Both the position numbers and the translations under genes were made by a program. Shown here piece after piece: positions 62,945 to 64,000 of a stretch of DNA of 64,000 nt (positions within the stretch are counted from its first letter, which is position 1; each line of letters begins with the position of its first letter). This DNA comes from Leucobacter aridicollis (GTDB taxonomy: Bacteria > Actinomycetota > Actinomycetes > Actinomycetales > Microbacteriaceae): assembly GCF_024399335.1 (NCBI RefSeq), contig NZ_CP075339.1, positions 2,666,001 to 2,730,000 of the forward strand. The letters are read 5' to 3'. The notes beneath the pieces are model-generated. The model was not told where the DNA came from, made no database searches, and saw nothing but the letters and a program-made list of their open reading frames with translations.

Positions 62945-64000
62945 TGGACCCGCCCCTCTGCTTCGTCGGTGAGGTCGAGGCGCGCAACCCAGCCATCGTG
63001 GTCAAGAATGTCGGGGCTAATCACACCGATGTGCGCGTGCGAGATCTTCGGGTGGAATGGCCGCTCGTTGCCCTCGCCGTCGCCGGTGAGCACTTCGTGC
63101 AACTTCTCGCCGTGGCGGAGACCGGTGTAGACGATGTCAATCTCCTTACCCGACTGCGCGATCATGCGCTTCGCGACATCCAGAATGCGCACGGGCTCCC
63201 CCATGTCGAGAATGAGCACTTCCCCCGGGCGGCCGATGCCGCCTGCCTGGATCACGAGCTGGGATGCTTCCGGGATCGTCATGAAGAAGCGTGTCGCCTC
63301 GGGGTGTGTTACCGTCACCGGCCCACCCTTCTCAATGAGATTGCGGAACGTGGGGAGCATAGACCCCCGGCTGCCAATGACATTGCCGAACCGTACCGAG
63401 AGGTAGCGGCCGCCGGTCTGCTCCGCCATCCATCCCGTGAGCTTCTCTGCGACCCGCTTCGAGTGGCCGAGCACACTCGTCGGGTTCGCAGCCTTGTCCG
63501 TAGAAATGTTCACGAACGTGCCGACGTTCACCGAGCGGGCGGCGTTCAGCACATTGAGCGTGCCGACGACGTTCGTCTTCCACGCCTCATCCGGGTACTG
63601 TTCAAGCATCGGGAGGTGCTTGAGCGCAGCAGCGTGGAACACGACCTCGGGCTGGCGCTCCTGGAAGATCTCACGGACTGCCTCGGCGTCACGGATGTCG
63701 GCGAGCACAACATCGTTCGTGTCGAGCAGGCCGTGCCCAGCGATCGAAATCTGCACCTCTTGCAGCGCAGTCTCGTCGCGGTCGAGCATGATGAGCTCTT
63801 TCGGCGCAAAGTTGATGAGCTGCCTGCACAGCTCCGATCCGATCGAGCCGCCTGCGCCAGTCACGAGTACACGCTTGCCCTGCAGGTAGTCCGCGATCGA
63901 CTCGGTGCTGAGTCGAACCGGATGGCGTCCGATAATGTCTTCAATCGATAGCTCACGCACGTTCGAGATAGACGCAGAATTGTCAAGCAGCTGGTTGAGT
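62941..64000 (-). CDS. Partial CapD/PglF-type UDP-GlcNAc 4,6-dehydratase
   Basis: The gene runs off the right edge. The 353 codons in the window carry the NAD loop VTGAGGSIGSELCRQLI, the STDKA active-site segment in FVNISTDKAANPTSVLGHSK, and end at GRVQ. The frame stays open through 64000 with family-like residues (LLDNSASISNVRELSIEDII), so the N-terminal part, probably four membrane helices, is outside the window. It makes the 4-keto-6-deoxy precursor for the sugar used by the neighbouring transferase. Confidence 0.9.
   Translation of the reverse strand, partial: LNQLLDNSASISNVRELSIEDIIGRHPVRLSTESIADYLQGKRVLVTGAGGSIGSELCRQLINFAPKELIMLDRDETALQEVQISIAGHGLLDTNDVVLADIRDAEAVREIFQERQPEVVFHAAALKHLPMLEQYPDEAWKTNVVGTLNVLNAARSVNVGTFVNISTDKAANPTSVLGHSKRVAEKLTGWMAEQTGGRYLSVRFGNVIGSRGSMLPTFRNLIEKGGPVTVTHPEATRFFMTIPEASQLVIQAGGIGRPGEVLILDMGEPVRILDVAKRMIAQSGKEIDIVYTGLRHGEKLHEVLTGDGEGNERPFHPKISHAHIGVISPDILDHDGWVARLDLTDEAEGRVQ

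Noticed and set aside
1..64000. Phage, transposase, toxin-antitoxin or anti-phage defence genes
   Set aside because: I found no integrase, transposase, restriction-modification or toxin-antitoxin gene. The YhgE/Pip proteins are the only ones with a phage-linked family name, and that link does not show a defence role.

Overview
The window is chromosomal DNA of a high-GC Gram-positive actinobacterium. Codons favour G or C at the third position, GTG and TTG starts are frequent, and start codons often overlap the preceding stop (ATGA, GTGA, TTGA). The gene set (argS, lysA, hom, thrB, rho, prfA in the actinobacterial order; CsoR-type copper control; LAxTG-like wall-sorting tails; paired YhgE/Pip proteins) fits the family Microbacteriaceae. 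A Leucobacter-like organism is my guess, made from recall and not from a search.

Left part (1-13.9 kb). The start of prmC runs off the left edge. A cysK-cysE cysteine operon follows. Next is a hydantoin/oxoprolinase-type block: hyuA-hyuB on the plus strand faces a minus-strand operon of an MFS transporter, a divergent HyuA-like protein, a DUF917 protein and a PucR regulator. A second MFS transporter divergent from a GntR/FCD regulator and a GNAT enzyme complete this part. The whole block sits between prfA and prmC, which are neighbours in most bacteria.

Core part (14.0-26.2 kb). prfA, rho, thrB, hom, lysA and argS lie on the minus strand, interrupted by a class C beta-lactamase-like serine hydrolase, a DUF981 membrane protein and an LmeA/DUF2993 protein. 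thrC and rpmE, present in this cluster in Mycobacterium tuberculosis, are absent. The rho gene is an intact reading frame that keeps the RNA-binding OB fold but has lost the Walker A lysine, the catalytic glutamate, the Q- and R-loops, the arginine finger and the C-terminal end. This is the most unusual gene in the window. A tRNA-Arg(CCG) follows argS.

Middle part (26.3-42.9 kb). There is a hypothetical protein, a lipid group (acyl-CoA ligase, DUF1295 reductase-like protein, small membrane protein, thioesterase-like protein), a PrsW protease coupled to an anchored protein, and a secreted seven-blade RCC1 protein with a duplicated N-terminal domain. A yhgE-yhgE-tetR operon follows, with a perfect palindrome at its promoter.

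Right part (42.9-64 kb). A copper block holds csoR, a flavin disulfide reductase, a YHS protein, copA, a 53-residue membrane protein and copZ. Three identical-arm CsoR boxes mark csoR and copZ. A wall-anchored phosphatase-like protein, a GNAT enzyme and an amidohydrolase follow. Next come a two-component system, a large LuxR ATPase regulator, and a secreted LSGTG protein, a SipW-type signal peptidase and a TasA-like protein, which together look like a surface-fibre or matrix system. The window ends with a DUF1905/YdeI protein, an MFS transporter and the beginning of a polysaccharide locus (MraY/WecA-like transferase and a CapD-type dehydratase cut by the right edge).
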